The translations under genes were made by a program, and so were the position numbers. From a bacterium (GTDB lineage: Bacteria; Bacillota_I; Bacilli_A; RF39; UBA660), in NCBI GenBank assembly GCA_004560915.1, contig SFTR01000068.1, forward strand, positions 1 to 6,134: 6,134 nt of DNA, written 5' to 3'. Under the pieces are notes generated by a model. It was given only the letters and a program-made list of their open reading frames with translations, did no database searches and was not told where the DNA came from. Shown piece by piece: positions 1 through 6,088 of the stretch; positions within the stretch are counted from its first letter, which is position 1; each line of letters begins with the position of its first letter.

Positions 1-230
1 ATATTAAATACAGAAACATAGGTGATGAAGGCCACTTATCAAATGAGGATTGTGCTAAATATTTAAATCATTTTATAGGACCTAACACTAAAGATATAAT
101 GTTAGTGCACATTAGTGAAAATGATAACACATATGAAAAAGCATACGAAGTAAATAGAGAATCAATAGATCCAAACATTCCAATATATGTAGCATATAAA
201 GATAAAATAAGTGAAACTATAGAGATATAA
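1..230 (+). CDS. MBL-fold metallohydrolase, YycJ/WalJ-like, 3' part only
   Basis: This is the C-terminal 75 codons of a gene that begins before the window; the first complete codon is at position 3 and the stop is TAA at 228-230. The fragment contains GHLSN (fragment residues 10-14) and, about 22 residues later, LVHISENDN (34-42). These match the paired His-containing motifs near the C-terminus of YycJ/WalJ/VicX metallo-beta-lactamase-fold proteins, where the His residues help build the dinuclear metal site. In Bacillota such proteins are usually encoded near the WalKR two-component system and are thought to act as cytoplasmic nucleases or hydrolases linked to cell-wall or DNA homeostasis. 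The first metal motif (HxHxDH) lies outside the window, so activity cannot be judged. A terminator overlaps the stop, so polA does not depend on this transcript. The family call is fairly secure and the exact subfamily less so. Confidence 0.72.
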   Translation, partial: IKYRNIGDEGHLSNEDCAKYLNHFIGPNTKDIMLVHISENDNTYEKAYEVNRESIDPNIPIYVAYKDKISETIEI

Positions 231-247
231 CTAAAATATCTCTTTTT
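221..247 (+). terminator. Intrinsic terminator of the MBL hydrolase gene
   Basis: An 8-bp stem (agagatat at 221-228 with atatctct at 236-243) closes a 7-base loop and is followed by TTTT (244-247). The left arm is made of the last coding bases, and the stop codon straddles the stem and loop. The stem is AT-rich and the T-run is short, so efficiency may be modest. Confidence 0.65.
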
Positions 248-252
248 AATTG

Positions 253-281
253 TTTATAAAATTCAAAAAATATAGTACAAT
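253..281 (+). promoter_or_regulatory. Candidate sigma-A promoter of polA
   Basis: A TACAAT -10 box (276-281) lies 17 bases after a weak TTTATA -35 (253-258). TTGTTT at 250-255 overlaps but would need a 20-base spacer. The site falls between the upstream terminator and the polA Shine-Dalgarno, which is the only room available. It is a consensus match made by eye, and the transcript would have a leader of only about 10 bases. Confidence 0.42.
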
Positions 282-287
282 AATAAA

Positions 288-295
288 AGGTGAGG
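288..295 (+). promoter_or_regulatory. Ribosome binding site that fixes the polA start
   Basis: AGGTGAGG lies 3 bases before ATG at 299. A possible GTG start at 290 is inside this Shine-Dalgarno and would have no binding site of its own. The start is therefore placed at 299, removing three residues (MRI) from the longest reading frame. The protein then opens MKKRAILIDGNN, as expected for a PolA 5' nuclease. Confidence 0.85.
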
Positions 296-298
296 ATT

Positions 299-2866
299 AT
301 GAAAAAAAGAGCAATTTTAATAGATGGAAACAACTTATTATTTAGAAGTTACTATGCAACTGCATACAATGGAAACTTAATGAAAAATAGTAAAGGATTC
401 CCAACAAACGCATTATATGGATTTATTAATATGTTAAATAAAATAATTAATGAAGAAAATCCTGAATATATAATGGTAGCATTCGATAAAGGTCATAACT
501 TTAGACAAGATATGTATGATAACTATAAAGATGGTCGTATTGAAACACCACAAGATCTAAAAGTACAATTTAAAGAAGCTAAGGAAATATGTACACTTCT
601 TGGTATTAAATATATTGAATGCGATAACTATGAAGCTGATGATATAATAGGTACATTCGCAAGAATGGCAGACGAAGATAAAAACTATAATGCAACTATC
701 ATAAGCAGTGATAAAGATTTACTACAATTAATTAGTGATGAAGTAAATGTAAAACTTTTAAAACAAAAAGACTACATAATGATGGATGAAAATAAGTTTA
801 TGGAAGTATATGGCATTAAACCTATTAGAATGATTGATCTAAAATCATTAATGGGAGATGCTAGTGATAACATACCAGGTGTTAAAGGAATAGGAGAGAA
901 AACAGCACTTTCACTTCTTCAAAAATATGAAACTTTAGATGGAATCTATAATCATTTAGATGACATAGGTGGTAAAACAAAAGAAAAACTAGAAAATGAT
1001 AAAGAAAATGCATACTTCTCATATAAACTAGCAACTATCTATAAAACAATAGACTTTGAATATACTTTTGACAGTATCAAATACTTAAAACCAAATACTG
1101 AAGCATTAATAGAAAAATATAAAGAACTAGAATTCAATTCATTCTTAAAGACTATTCCAACTAAAGTAGATAAAAAAGATGTAACTTATACAGTGGTAAA
1201 AGGAAAAATAGAAATAGAAGGTAAAAAAAGTCTTTACATAGAACTAGATAATACTAACTATAACAAAGCAAACTTCATAGGTGCATCTATCTATGATGGA
1301 AAGAATGCATATTATTTTGATGAAGCAAGTCTACTTTTAAATAGAGACTTACTAAAAGATATATTAGTAACTTTTGACTATAAAAAGAACATAGTATTTT
1401 TAAATAAACTTGGTATCGAAACACATACATCATTTGATACATTAATTGCTTCATACTTACTTGAATACAACGTTAAAGATGATGTTTCATATATAAGCAC
1501 AACATATGGAATAGAAATACCTTACTATGACACAATTATTTCTAAAAAGAATCCACTTAGTGAAGAAGAAATAATTACTTCAATAGTTAAAAAATCTAAA
1601 TTCTTATATGATACATATGAAGACTTCAACAACAAATTAAAAAATGAAAATCTTTATGATCTTTATACTAATATAGAACACCCTCTAATAGAAGTACTAT
1701 CTACTATGGAAATAAATGGTATAAGTGTAAGACCAAATGTAATAGAAGATTTATCAAAAGAATTAAAAGAAAGACTATTTATAATAGAAAATAAAATATA
1801 TGAACTAGCTGGTGAAACATTTAATATAGGAAGCCCTAAACAACTAGGAGACATCCTTTATGAAAAGATTGGTCTTCCTAAAGGTAAAGGAAAGAACGCA
1901 ACATCTACTGCTCATGATGTATTAATTAAATACAAAGATAGATTCCCAATTATTAATGAAATACTAGAATATAGAAACCTTTCTAAACTAGTAAGTACAT
2001 ACCTAGATACATTTAATAGTTATATTTTAGAAGATGGAAAGATACATACGATATATAAACAAACAGGTACACGTACTGGAAGACTTTCATCAATCGAACC
2101 AAATCTTCAGAATATACCTGTAAGAAGTGAAGAAGGAAAGAAGATTAGAAAAGCATTCATTCCAAGTACAAATGGATACCTTCTATCAAGCGATTACTCA
2201 CAAATTGAACTAAGAGTACTTGCTCATATAAGTTCTTCTGATAGCCTTAAAAATGCATTTATTCACGGTGAAGATATACATACACATGTAGCTAGTGATA
2301 TATTTGGTATAAGAGAAAGTGAAGTAACACCAAATCAAAGACGTACAGCTAAAGCAGTAATATTTGGTATAGTCTATGGTATAAGTGGTTATGGACTAGG
2401 TGAAAACCTTGATATAAGTGCTAGTGAAGCAAAAAAATATATAGATAAATATCTAACTCTATACCCTGAAGTAAATAATTATATGAAAAATATTGTTGAA
2501 GAAGCAAAGAAAACTGGTGAAGTAAGAACTCTATTTAATAGAAAAAGAGAAATAGAAGAGTTAAAAAATACAAACTATATGATTAGAGCAATGGGTGAGA
2601 GAATGGCACTTAATACTCCAATACAAGGAACAGCTGCTGATATACTTAAAATGGCTATGGTAAAACTTCATAATATATTAAAAGAAAAGAACTTAAAAAC
2701 TAAAATGTTATTACAAGTTCACGATGAATTAATATTTGATGTTCCAGAAGACGAAATAGAAGAAGTAAAAGAAATAGTAAGAGATACTATGGAAAACATA
2801 TATAAATTAGATGTACCACTAAAAGTAGAAATAAACTATGGAAAAGACTGGTATGAAGCAAAATAA
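299..2866 (+). CDS. polA: DNA polymerase I with 5' nuclease, proofreading site probably inactive
   Basis: DNA polymerase I (855 residues from ATG 299) fills gaps in repair and removes and replaces RNA primers of Okazaki fragments. The 5'-3' exonuclease (about 1-290) has DGNN (D9), EADD (D114, D115), SDKD (D138, D140) and GDASDN (D187, D190), followed by a helix-hairpin-helix (GVKGIGEKTA). The middle 3'-5' exonuclease-like domain (about 300-470) appears degenerate: by eye, the E. coli positions D355, E357, D424 and D501 correspond to Y313, E315, N364 and K432. The polymerase domain (about 475-855) is intact: TGRLSS and PNLQNIP, motif A DYSQIELR (D632), motif B RRTAK...FGIVYG (R681, K685, F689, Y693) and motif C QVHDE (H808, D809, E810). 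Length is close to that of Bacillus PolA. It has its own promoter and ends at a bidirectional terminator shared with convergent tmcAL. Confidence 0.97.
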   Translation: MKKRAILIDGNNLLFRSYYATAYNGNLMKNSKGFPTNALYGFINMLNKIINEENPEYIMVAFDKGHNFRQDMYDNYKDGRIETPQDLKVQFKEAKEICTLLGIKYIECDNYEADDIIGTFARMADEDKNYNATIISSDKDLLQLISDEVNVKLLKQKDYIMMDENKFMEVYGIKPIRMIDLKSLMGDASDNIPGVKGIGEKTALSLLQKYETLDGIYNHLDDIGGKTKEKLENDKENAYFSYKLATIYKTIDFEYTFDSIKYLKPNTEALIEKYKELEFNSFLKTIPTKVDKKDVTYTVVKGKIEIEGKKSLYIELDNTNYNKANFIGASIYDGKNAYYFDEASLLLNRDLLKDILVTFDYKKNIVFLNKLGIETHTSFDTLIASYLLEYNVKDDVSYISTTYGIEIPYYDTIISKKNPLSEEEIITSIVKKSKFLYDTYEDFNNKLKNENLYDLYTNIEHPLIEVLSTMEINGISVRPNVIEDLSKELKERLFIIENKIYELAGETFNIGSPKQLGDILYEKIGLPKGKGKNATSTAHDVLIKYKDRFPIINEILEYRNLSKLVSTYLDTFNSYILEDGKIHTIYKQTGTRTGRLSSIEPNLQNIPVRSEEGKKIRKAFIPSTNGYLLSSDYSQIELRVLAHISSSDSLKNAFIHGEDIHTHVASDIFGIRESEVTPNQRRTAKAVIFGIVYGISGYGLGENLDISASEAKKYIDKYLTLYPEVNNYMKNIVEEAKKTGEVRTLFNRKREIEELKNTNYMIRAMGERMALNTPIQGTAADILKMAMVKLHNILKEKNLKTKMLLQVHDELIFDVPEDEIEEVKEIVRDTMENIYKLDVPLKVEINYGKDWYEAK

Positions 2867-2890
2867 AAGTGACTTAAAAAGTCACTTTTT
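2865..2890. terminator. Bidirectional terminator between polA and tmcAL
   Basis: An 11-bp perfect stem (2865-2875 with 2879-2889) has a 3-base loop; the loop may open wider in practice. On the plus strand the T-run is 2886-2890. On the minus strand the read-out continues TTTTATTTT. The stem contains the end of the polA TAA (2864-2866) and the whole tmcAL TGA (2882-2884 on the minus strand). It serves both convergent genes, which are only 15 bases apart. Confidence 0.9.
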
Positions 2891-4015
2891 AACTGGTATA
2901 TTTTTAATCTCTTTATCCATTATGTCACACATTATCATAGAGTAAATACTACTAACTCTTTTTTCTATTTCTAAAGTTTTATAACTAGTATCAAACTTAT
3001 TAAGTATTTTTACGTCTATATTGTCTTTAATACTATTTAAATGTTTTTTACCAATATTATCAAATCCAAGTATTCTTATATATTCTATATTCTTAGTTTG
3101 ATCTCTCTCATCCTTAGTAAATGAACAAAGTATATGGTTAAGCATCCTAGATATTTTATTATAAGTATATCTCTTAGTCTTAATATTTTGAATTAACTCT
3201 TCAAGACTATTAGATTTATCTATAGAATTTCTAATTCTAGTACTTAGTCCTTCATCTACATCTAAATATTTTTCTAAATTACTTTCAGAATTTATTTTGT
3301 ATTTTAAAAATTCAAAATACTTATTATTAAGTTTAATATCTTTTAATTTTAAATACACATCGTTTGGTACATAATCTTTAATATCAATACCATTACTAAT
3401 CTTATTTCTAACGTTAGATGCTGAAATAATACTATCATTAGATTCTATATCATGAAAATCATTAGTTCTTTTTATATTAAATATTTCTATATTATATTGA
3501 TTCTTAATTATCTCTTTTATATAACTCAAAGCAAGTAAATCATTAGGTTCAGCTATTTCTATATCTATAAGTTTCTTTAATGCTTTATTTAAAGCAGTAG
3601 GGTAGTTAACACCAGAGTCTAACTCTTCTTTTACGATTTTCTCATATTTTGGATCATTTAATTGAGTTACTGCACATTTCTTTATATCACCAATACTATC
3701 TCTTTCAGTACCAAAACATATAGTATCTACTTTTAAATAATTAAGTATCTTTATAGCAGCACTAGCAAATATATCACTACTTTGAGTACTATAAACATAA
3801 GGAAGTTCAACTACTAAATTAACTCCATTATTAAGAGCGACTTCTGCTTTATCAAATTTATTAAGCACTGAAGTGTCTCCTCTTTGAGTAAATGATGAAG
3901 AGCAAACAACTATAATAGTTGAGTCTTTATACTTTTCTCTTATTTTATCTATTTGATACTTGTGTCCATTATGAAATGGATTATATTCAGCAACTATACC
4001 AATTACTTTATTCAT
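2882..4015 (-). CDS. tmcAL: tRNA(Met) cytidine acetate ligase (TmcAL, YlbM family)
   Basis: TmcAL uses acetate and ATP to make N4-acetylcytidine at the wobble base C34 of elongator tRNA-Met in the cytoplasm, which supports accurate AUG decoding. The N-terminus GIVAEYNPFHNGHKYQ carries the HxGH nucleotidyltransferase signature (H15, H18). It is followed by SSSFTQRGD, an ALNNGVNLVVELP segment and STQSSDIFASAA, in the order typical of the family. ISASNVRNK, in the middle of the chain, matches the SAT-x-IR motif of the ATP site. At 377 residues it is somewhat shorter than Bacillus homologues of roughly 400-415. It is the second gene of a minus-strand pair: ATGAATAA overlaps the HAD stop by 8 bases, with an AGGGA binding site (4021-4025) inside HAD codons, which suggests translational coupling. 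The stop lies within the terminator stem shared with polA. Older annotations call this family 'nucleotidyltransferase' or UPF0348. Confidence 0.93.
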   Translation of the reverse strand: MNKVIGIVAEYNPFHNGHKYQIDKIREKYKDSTIIVVCSSSFTQRGDTSVLNKFDKAEVALNNGVNLVVELPYVYSTQSSDIFASAAIKILNYLKVDTICFGTERDSIGDIKKCAVTQLNDPKYEKIVKEELDSGVNYPTALNKALKKLIDIEIAEPNDLLALSYIKEIIKNQYNIEIFNIKRTNDFHDIESNDSIISASNVRNKISNGIDIKDYVPNDVYLKLKDIKLNNKYFEFLKYKINSESNLEKYLDVDEGLSTRIRNSIDKSNSLEELIQNIKTKRYTYNKISRMLNHILCSFTKDERDQTKNIEYIRILGFDNIGKKHLNSIKDNIDVKILNKFDTSYKTLEIEKRVSSIYSMIMCDIMDKEIKNIPVKK

Positions 4016-4709
4016 GACTTTCCCTTTCTATCTTTCTAACTAAATTCTTAACTGATCTTATTATTCTTGCTTCACTAAACATTATATCAGGATATGAGTA
4101 TGGCATCTTAAATCCATTAAATTCTCCAAGCATACCTTTATCATTAGAAGCATCTCCTATAGTATAGATATCCTCTTTTCTTATTCCCTCAATATCACTT
4201 ACTACATATATACCATCTTTTTTATCAAGTTCTTCTTTAAATATAATTACATTCATAAAAGAAAAACTATTTAAAAAAGCAATTTCTTCTCTTACCATTC
4301 TTGCATCTAAAGAATTCTTAAATTTTAAAGTACAAACTATTTCACATACATTATTATAGTCACTTGTACTTCTTCCATAAGCGTCATGCAATTCTACGCT
4401 TTTAACAAATCCAAAGTGTTGAAGATATTTAAGTGTTTTTCTAACAGCCTCTATTAATAAAGTATTTTGAAATAATATATTATCTTTATGATCAAACACT
4501 ATACTACCATTACTACATATTAGATAGTTATATGGTATATGATATTTAGTAATCTCTTTTTTTATTGATTCATAATTTCTTCCAGTTGCGAATGCAAAGA
4601 TATGTCCATTATCCATAAACCTTTTAACAGCATCTATATTTTTATTTATTTTAGATAATTTATTATCTTCATTAAAAGTACCATCATAATCACTAACTAA
4701 TAGTTTCAT
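4008..4709 (-). CDS. Cof-type HAD-superfamily phosphatase, compact
   Basis: This 233-residue cytoplasmic phosphohydrolase belongs to HAD subfamily IIB (Cof/YidA/YwpJ-like). Motif I is DYDGT (nucleophile D7, acid/base D9), motif II is ATGR (T42), a motif III lysine lies at KKDG (K163 or K164), and motif IV is GDASND (D186, N189, D190). The K-to-GD spacing is as in Cof proteins. The cap domain (about 80-160) is short, since relatives are usually 260-290 residues. Substrates of this family are typically sugar phosphates, nucleotides or flavin/pyridoxal phosphates; the sequence does not say which. It is the first gene of the pair with tmcAL. A GAGG binding site (4720-4723) lies 10 bases before ATG, and the promoter with an extended -10 is immediately upstream. 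The link to tRNA modification is by position only. Confidence 0.88.
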   Translation of the reverse strand: MKLLVSDYDGTFNEDNKLSKINKNIDAVKRFMDNGHIFAFATGRNYESIKKEITKYHIPYNYLICSNGSIVFDHKDNILFQNTLLIEAVRKTLKYLQHFGFVKSVELHDAYGRSTSDYNNVCEIVCTLKFKNSLDARMVREEIAFLNSFSFMNVIIFKEELDKKDGIYVVSDIEGIRKEDIYTIGDASNDKGMLGEFNGFKMPYSYPDIMFSEARIIRSVKNLVRKIERESHE

Positions 4710-4729
4710 AGAGTATCCCCCTCACGAAA

Positions 4730-4758
4730 ATTATAACAAAATACTAATAATTATACAA
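4730..4758 (-). promoter_or_regulatory. Promoter of the HAD-tmcAL operon, extended -10
   Basis: On the minus strand TTGTAT (4758-4753) is followed after 17 bases by a perfect TATAAT (4735-4730), preceded by TGT (4738-4736), which makes an extended -10. Transcription would begin near 4723, at the Shine-Dalgarno itself, giving a leader of about 14 bases. A second TATAAT on the same strand (4755-4750) is a less well placed alternative. Confidence 0.65.
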
Positions 4759-4785
4759 ATTTTATAATAAAATATTAAAATTCTC

Positions 4786-4814
4786 TTGATATTTTCCTCT
4801 TTTTATGAGAAAAT
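4786..4814 (+). promoter_or_regulatory. Candidate promoter of rpmF
   Basis: TTGATA (4786-4791) and GAAAAT (4809-4814) are separated by 17 bases, with TGA directly before the -10 as an extended-10 element. The -35 differs from consensus at one base and the -10 at two. Initiation near 4821 would give a leader of about 50 bases. A perfect TATAAT at 4763-4768 has no recognisable -35 at the right distance. The inverted repeat ATTTTC (4791-4796) / GAAAAT (4809-4814) spans the spacer and -10 and could be an operator, but in such AT-rich DNA it may be chance. Confidence 0.5.
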
Positions 4815-4825
4815 ACTTTAGCGAA

Positions 4826-4846
4826 GTGAAAAAGATATATTTTTAC
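4826..4846 (+). promoter_or_regulatory. Possible hairpin in the rpmF leader
   Basis: A 7-bp stem (gtgaaaa at 4826-4832 with ttttac at its 3' side, 4840-4846, one G-T pair) closes a loop of 7 bases, 14 bases before the AGGAGG Shine-Dalgarno at 4861-4866. No T-run follows the stem, so it is not a terminator. It could stabilise the leader or take part in autoregulation by bL32. It is mostly A-T pairs and therefore weak. Confidence 0.25.
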
Positions 4847-4872
4847 GACCTGATATAAAAGGAGGAATAAAA

Positions 4873-5088
4873 ATGAGATTAGACATTACTTTATTTGGTG
4901 CTTTACCATTTAGAAGAATTAGTAAAACTGCTAAAAGACAAAGAAGAACACATTTAAAGAAAACTGCTCCAACAGTTACTACTTGTACTAATTGTGGTGC
5001 TGTAGTTGCTCCTCATAGAGCTTGCACAAAATGTGGTTATTACAAAGGTAAAGAAGCTATCAAAGTTACTAAAGAAGAAACAAAGTAG
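4873..5088 (+). CDS. rpmF: 50S ribosomal protein bL32, zinc-ribbon form with N-terminal extension
   Basis: bL32 is a small basic protein of the large ribosomal subunit. The core reads ALPFRRISKTAKRQRRTH, then a zinc ribbon with CTNC and CTKC separated by nine residues (four Cys, the zinc-binding form), then GYYKGKEAI, all diagnostic. Length is 71 residues against the usual 56-60. The family normally begins M-A-V-P, but here the Ala is residue 10, giving eight extra residues (within MRLDITLFG) before it, and a short KVTKEETK tail extends the C-terminus. The start is well supported: AGGAGG lies 6 bases upstream, and no in-frame ATG, GTG or TTG occurs between 4873 and the conserved core. The yceD/DUF177 gene that often precedes rpmF is absent; the upstream neighbour is divergent. 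It is followed at once by a terminator, so it is a single-gene unit. Confidence 0.95.
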   Translation: MRLDITLFGALPFRRISKTAKRQRRTHLKKTAPTVTTCTNCGAVVAPHRACTKCGYYKGKEAIKVTKEETK

Positions 5089-5110
5089 TCAACTAATGTT
5101 GGCTTTTTTT
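5087..5110 (+). terminator. Intrinsic terminator of rpmF
   Basis: AGTCAAC (5087-5093) pairs with GTTGGCT (5098-5104) in a 7-bp stem with one G-T pair and a TAAT loop, followed by six further T (5105-5110). The stem starts inside the TAG stop codon (5086-5088). Its 3' arm overlaps the likely -35 box of ppa. Confidence 0.88.
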
Positions 5111-5128
5111 GTTATCTTATGTTATACT
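5099..5128 (+). promoter_or_regulatory. Promoter of ppa, extended -10
   Basis: TTGGCT (5099-5104) is separated by 18 bases from TATACT (5123-5128), which is preceded by TGT (5120-5122), an extended -10. The -35 lies in the 3' arm of the rpmF terminator. Transcription would start near 5135, right at the AGGATGGTG binding site (5135-5143), leaving about 14 bases before ATG 5149. TTGTTA at 5109-5114 was considered as -35 but is only 8 bases from the -10. Confidence 0.6.
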
Positions 5129-5148
5129 TCTTTTAGGATGGTGAATAA

Positions 5149-5634
5149 ATGAATAACGTAGTAGAAGCTATAATAGAAATTCCTTATAGAAGTAGAAATA
5201 AATTTGAGATAAAAAATGGTAAGATTAAATTAGATAGAGTTTTATATTCAGCTATGGCTTATCCAGCAGAATATGGTTTTATTGATAATACACTTGCAAA
5301 CGATGGAGACCCATTAGATATATTAGTTATCGGAACAGAACCAACATATCCAGGATGTATTATTCCAGCAAGAGTAGTTGGATGCTTAAAATTAATTGAT
5401 AATGGTTTTGAAGATTATAAAATCATTTCAGTAGTAGACGTAGATCCAAGATATAATGAAATAAACGAGCTTAAAGACTTATCTGAATTTATTCTAGAAG
5501 AAATTAAAAACTTCTTTGAAAATTATAAATCACTTCAAAATATTAAAGTAGAAGTAGGAAAATACTATAATAAAGAAGAAGCTTTAAAAGTTATAGAAGA
5601 ATCTATAAAAAGATATAAAGGTGAAACTAAATAG
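5149..5634 (+). CDS. ppa: Inorganic pyrophosphatase, family I (soluble)
   Basis: This cytoplasmic enzyme hydrolyses pyrophosphate to two phosphates using Mg2+, pulling nucleic-acid synthesis and aminoacyl-tRNA formation forward. The 161-residue protein is close to the bacterial family I length (E. coli 175). The active-site set is complete by eye, with E. coli equivalents in brackets: E10 (E20), K18 (K29), E20 (E31), R30 (R43), Y38 (Y51), Y42 (Y55), D52/D54/D57 in DGDPLD (D65/D67/D70), D84 (D97), D89 (D102), K91 (K104), and Y126-K127 (Y141-K142). This is the OB-fold family I enzyme, not the DHH-type family II (PpaC) used by Bacillus subtilis. The start at ATG 5149 is supported by GGTG five bases upstream. 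It has its own promoter and terminator and is probably expressed constitutively. Confidence 0.96.
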   Translation: MNNVVEAIIEIPYRSRNKFEIKNGKIKLDRVLYSAMAYPAEYGFIDNTLANDGDPLDILVIGTEPTYPGCIIPARVVGCLKLIDNGFEDYKIISVVDVDPRYNEINELKDLSEFILEEIKNFFENYKSLQNIKVEVGKYYNKEEALKVIEESIKRYKGETK

Positions 5635-5658
5635 AAGTTTAATACTTCTTTTTTTTTT
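5633..5658 (+). terminator. Intrinsic terminator of ppa
   Basis: AGAAGT (5633-5638) pairs with ACTTCT (5644-5649) around a five-base loop, followed by an uninterrupted T-run to 5658. The stem begins within the TAG stop codon (5632-5634). The long T-run makes this the clearest terminator in the window despite the short stem. Confidence 0.88.
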
Positions 5659-5679
5659 ATGCTTGAAATCATAAAAAAG

Positions 5680-5708
5680 TTGCATATCAAAAGAGAATAT
5701 GTTATAAT
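5680..5708 (+). promoter_or_regulatory. Promoter of the 3'-end hypothetical gene, extended -10
   Basis: TTGCAT (5680-5685), a 17-base spacer and a perfect TATAAT (5703-5708) preceded by TGT (5700-5702) form a strong extended-10 promoter. Initiation near 5715 leaves a leader of about 23 bases containing the AAGGGGTGA binding site (5725-5733) before ATG 5738. Confidence 0.75.
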
Positions 5709-5737
5709 ATAACACGATTTTTATAAGGGGTGAAATT

Positions 5738-6088
5738 ATGGCGACAAAAGAAGAAAAATTTAAAATGATACAAGAATATGCTGATTCAACATTTCTAGTA
5801 GGAAAATCTAATCAATTAAAGAATTGTAGAAATCTAGCAAAATTTTTACAAACTAAAAAAATATCTTTAACAATAGATGACACTAATGATTTAATTAAGG
5901 ATTCATTATCTTTAAAAGAAATGTTAGATACCATCTTAGATATAGAAGGTATTATGGATATAGTAGGTAATGATACTATTGGAGCAATGATTACATCATA
6001 TTCTATGCTTACTGGTAAAGAAATAAAAGAAAAAGAAGTAGTAGAAGAAGTAGAAGAAGTTCATCATATAATTAAATTTATATATTAA
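5738..6088 (+). CDS. Hypothetical protein, helical, acidic repeat tail
   Basis: I do not recognise this 116-residue protein. It is probably a real gene: a strong promoter and a good Shine-Dalgarno (AAGGGGTGA, ending four bases before ATG) precede it, and its codon use resembles that of its neighbours. The sequence has no signal peptide or transmembrane segment, so it is presumably cytoplasmic. Residues 1-45 are basic and helix-prone, with the segment GKSNQLKNCRNLAKFLQ. Residues 46-95 look like several short amphipathic helices (DDTNDLIKDSLSLKEML, then IMDIVGNDTIGAMITSY). Residues 96-109 form an acidic Lys/Glu/Val run with VEEVEEV, encoded by a 9-base tandem repeat, and the tail ends HHIIKFIY. 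It could be a small adaptor or regulator, or the N-terminal remnant of a longer helical protein; I cannot choose between these. The other two frames close within a few codons of the repeat, so no continuation is visible downstream. Confidence 0.7.
   Translation: MATKEEKFKMIQEYADSTFLVGKSNQLKNCRNLAKFLQTKKISLTIDDTNDLIKDSLSLKEMLDTILDIEGIMDIVGNDTIGAMITSYSMLTGKEIKEKEVVEEVEEVHHIIKFIY
6041..6058 (+). repeat. Two tandem copies of GTAGAAGAA within the hypothetical gene
   Basis: The 9-base unit GTAGAAGAA occurs at 6041-6049 and 6050-6058, with partial copies on either side (GAAGTA before, GTT after). It encodes Val-Glu-Glu repeats. Unit length is a multiple of three, so copy-number change would lengthen or shorten the acidic tail without shifting frame. 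Confidence 0.8.

Noticed and set aside
290..298. GTG at 290 as the polA start
   Set aside because: The GTG is part of the AGGTGAGG binding site for ATG 299 and has no ribosome site of its own.
1663..1854. 63-codon open frame on the minus strand inside polA
   Set aside because: It is fully contained in the conserved polA coding sequence, has no Shine-Dalgarno or promoter, and its translation is low-complexity antisense of PolA.
5081..5110. Possible riboswitch or attenuator ahead of ppa
   Set aside because: The hairpin is better explained as the rpmF terminator. The predicted ppa transcript starts downstream of it, leaving no leader.
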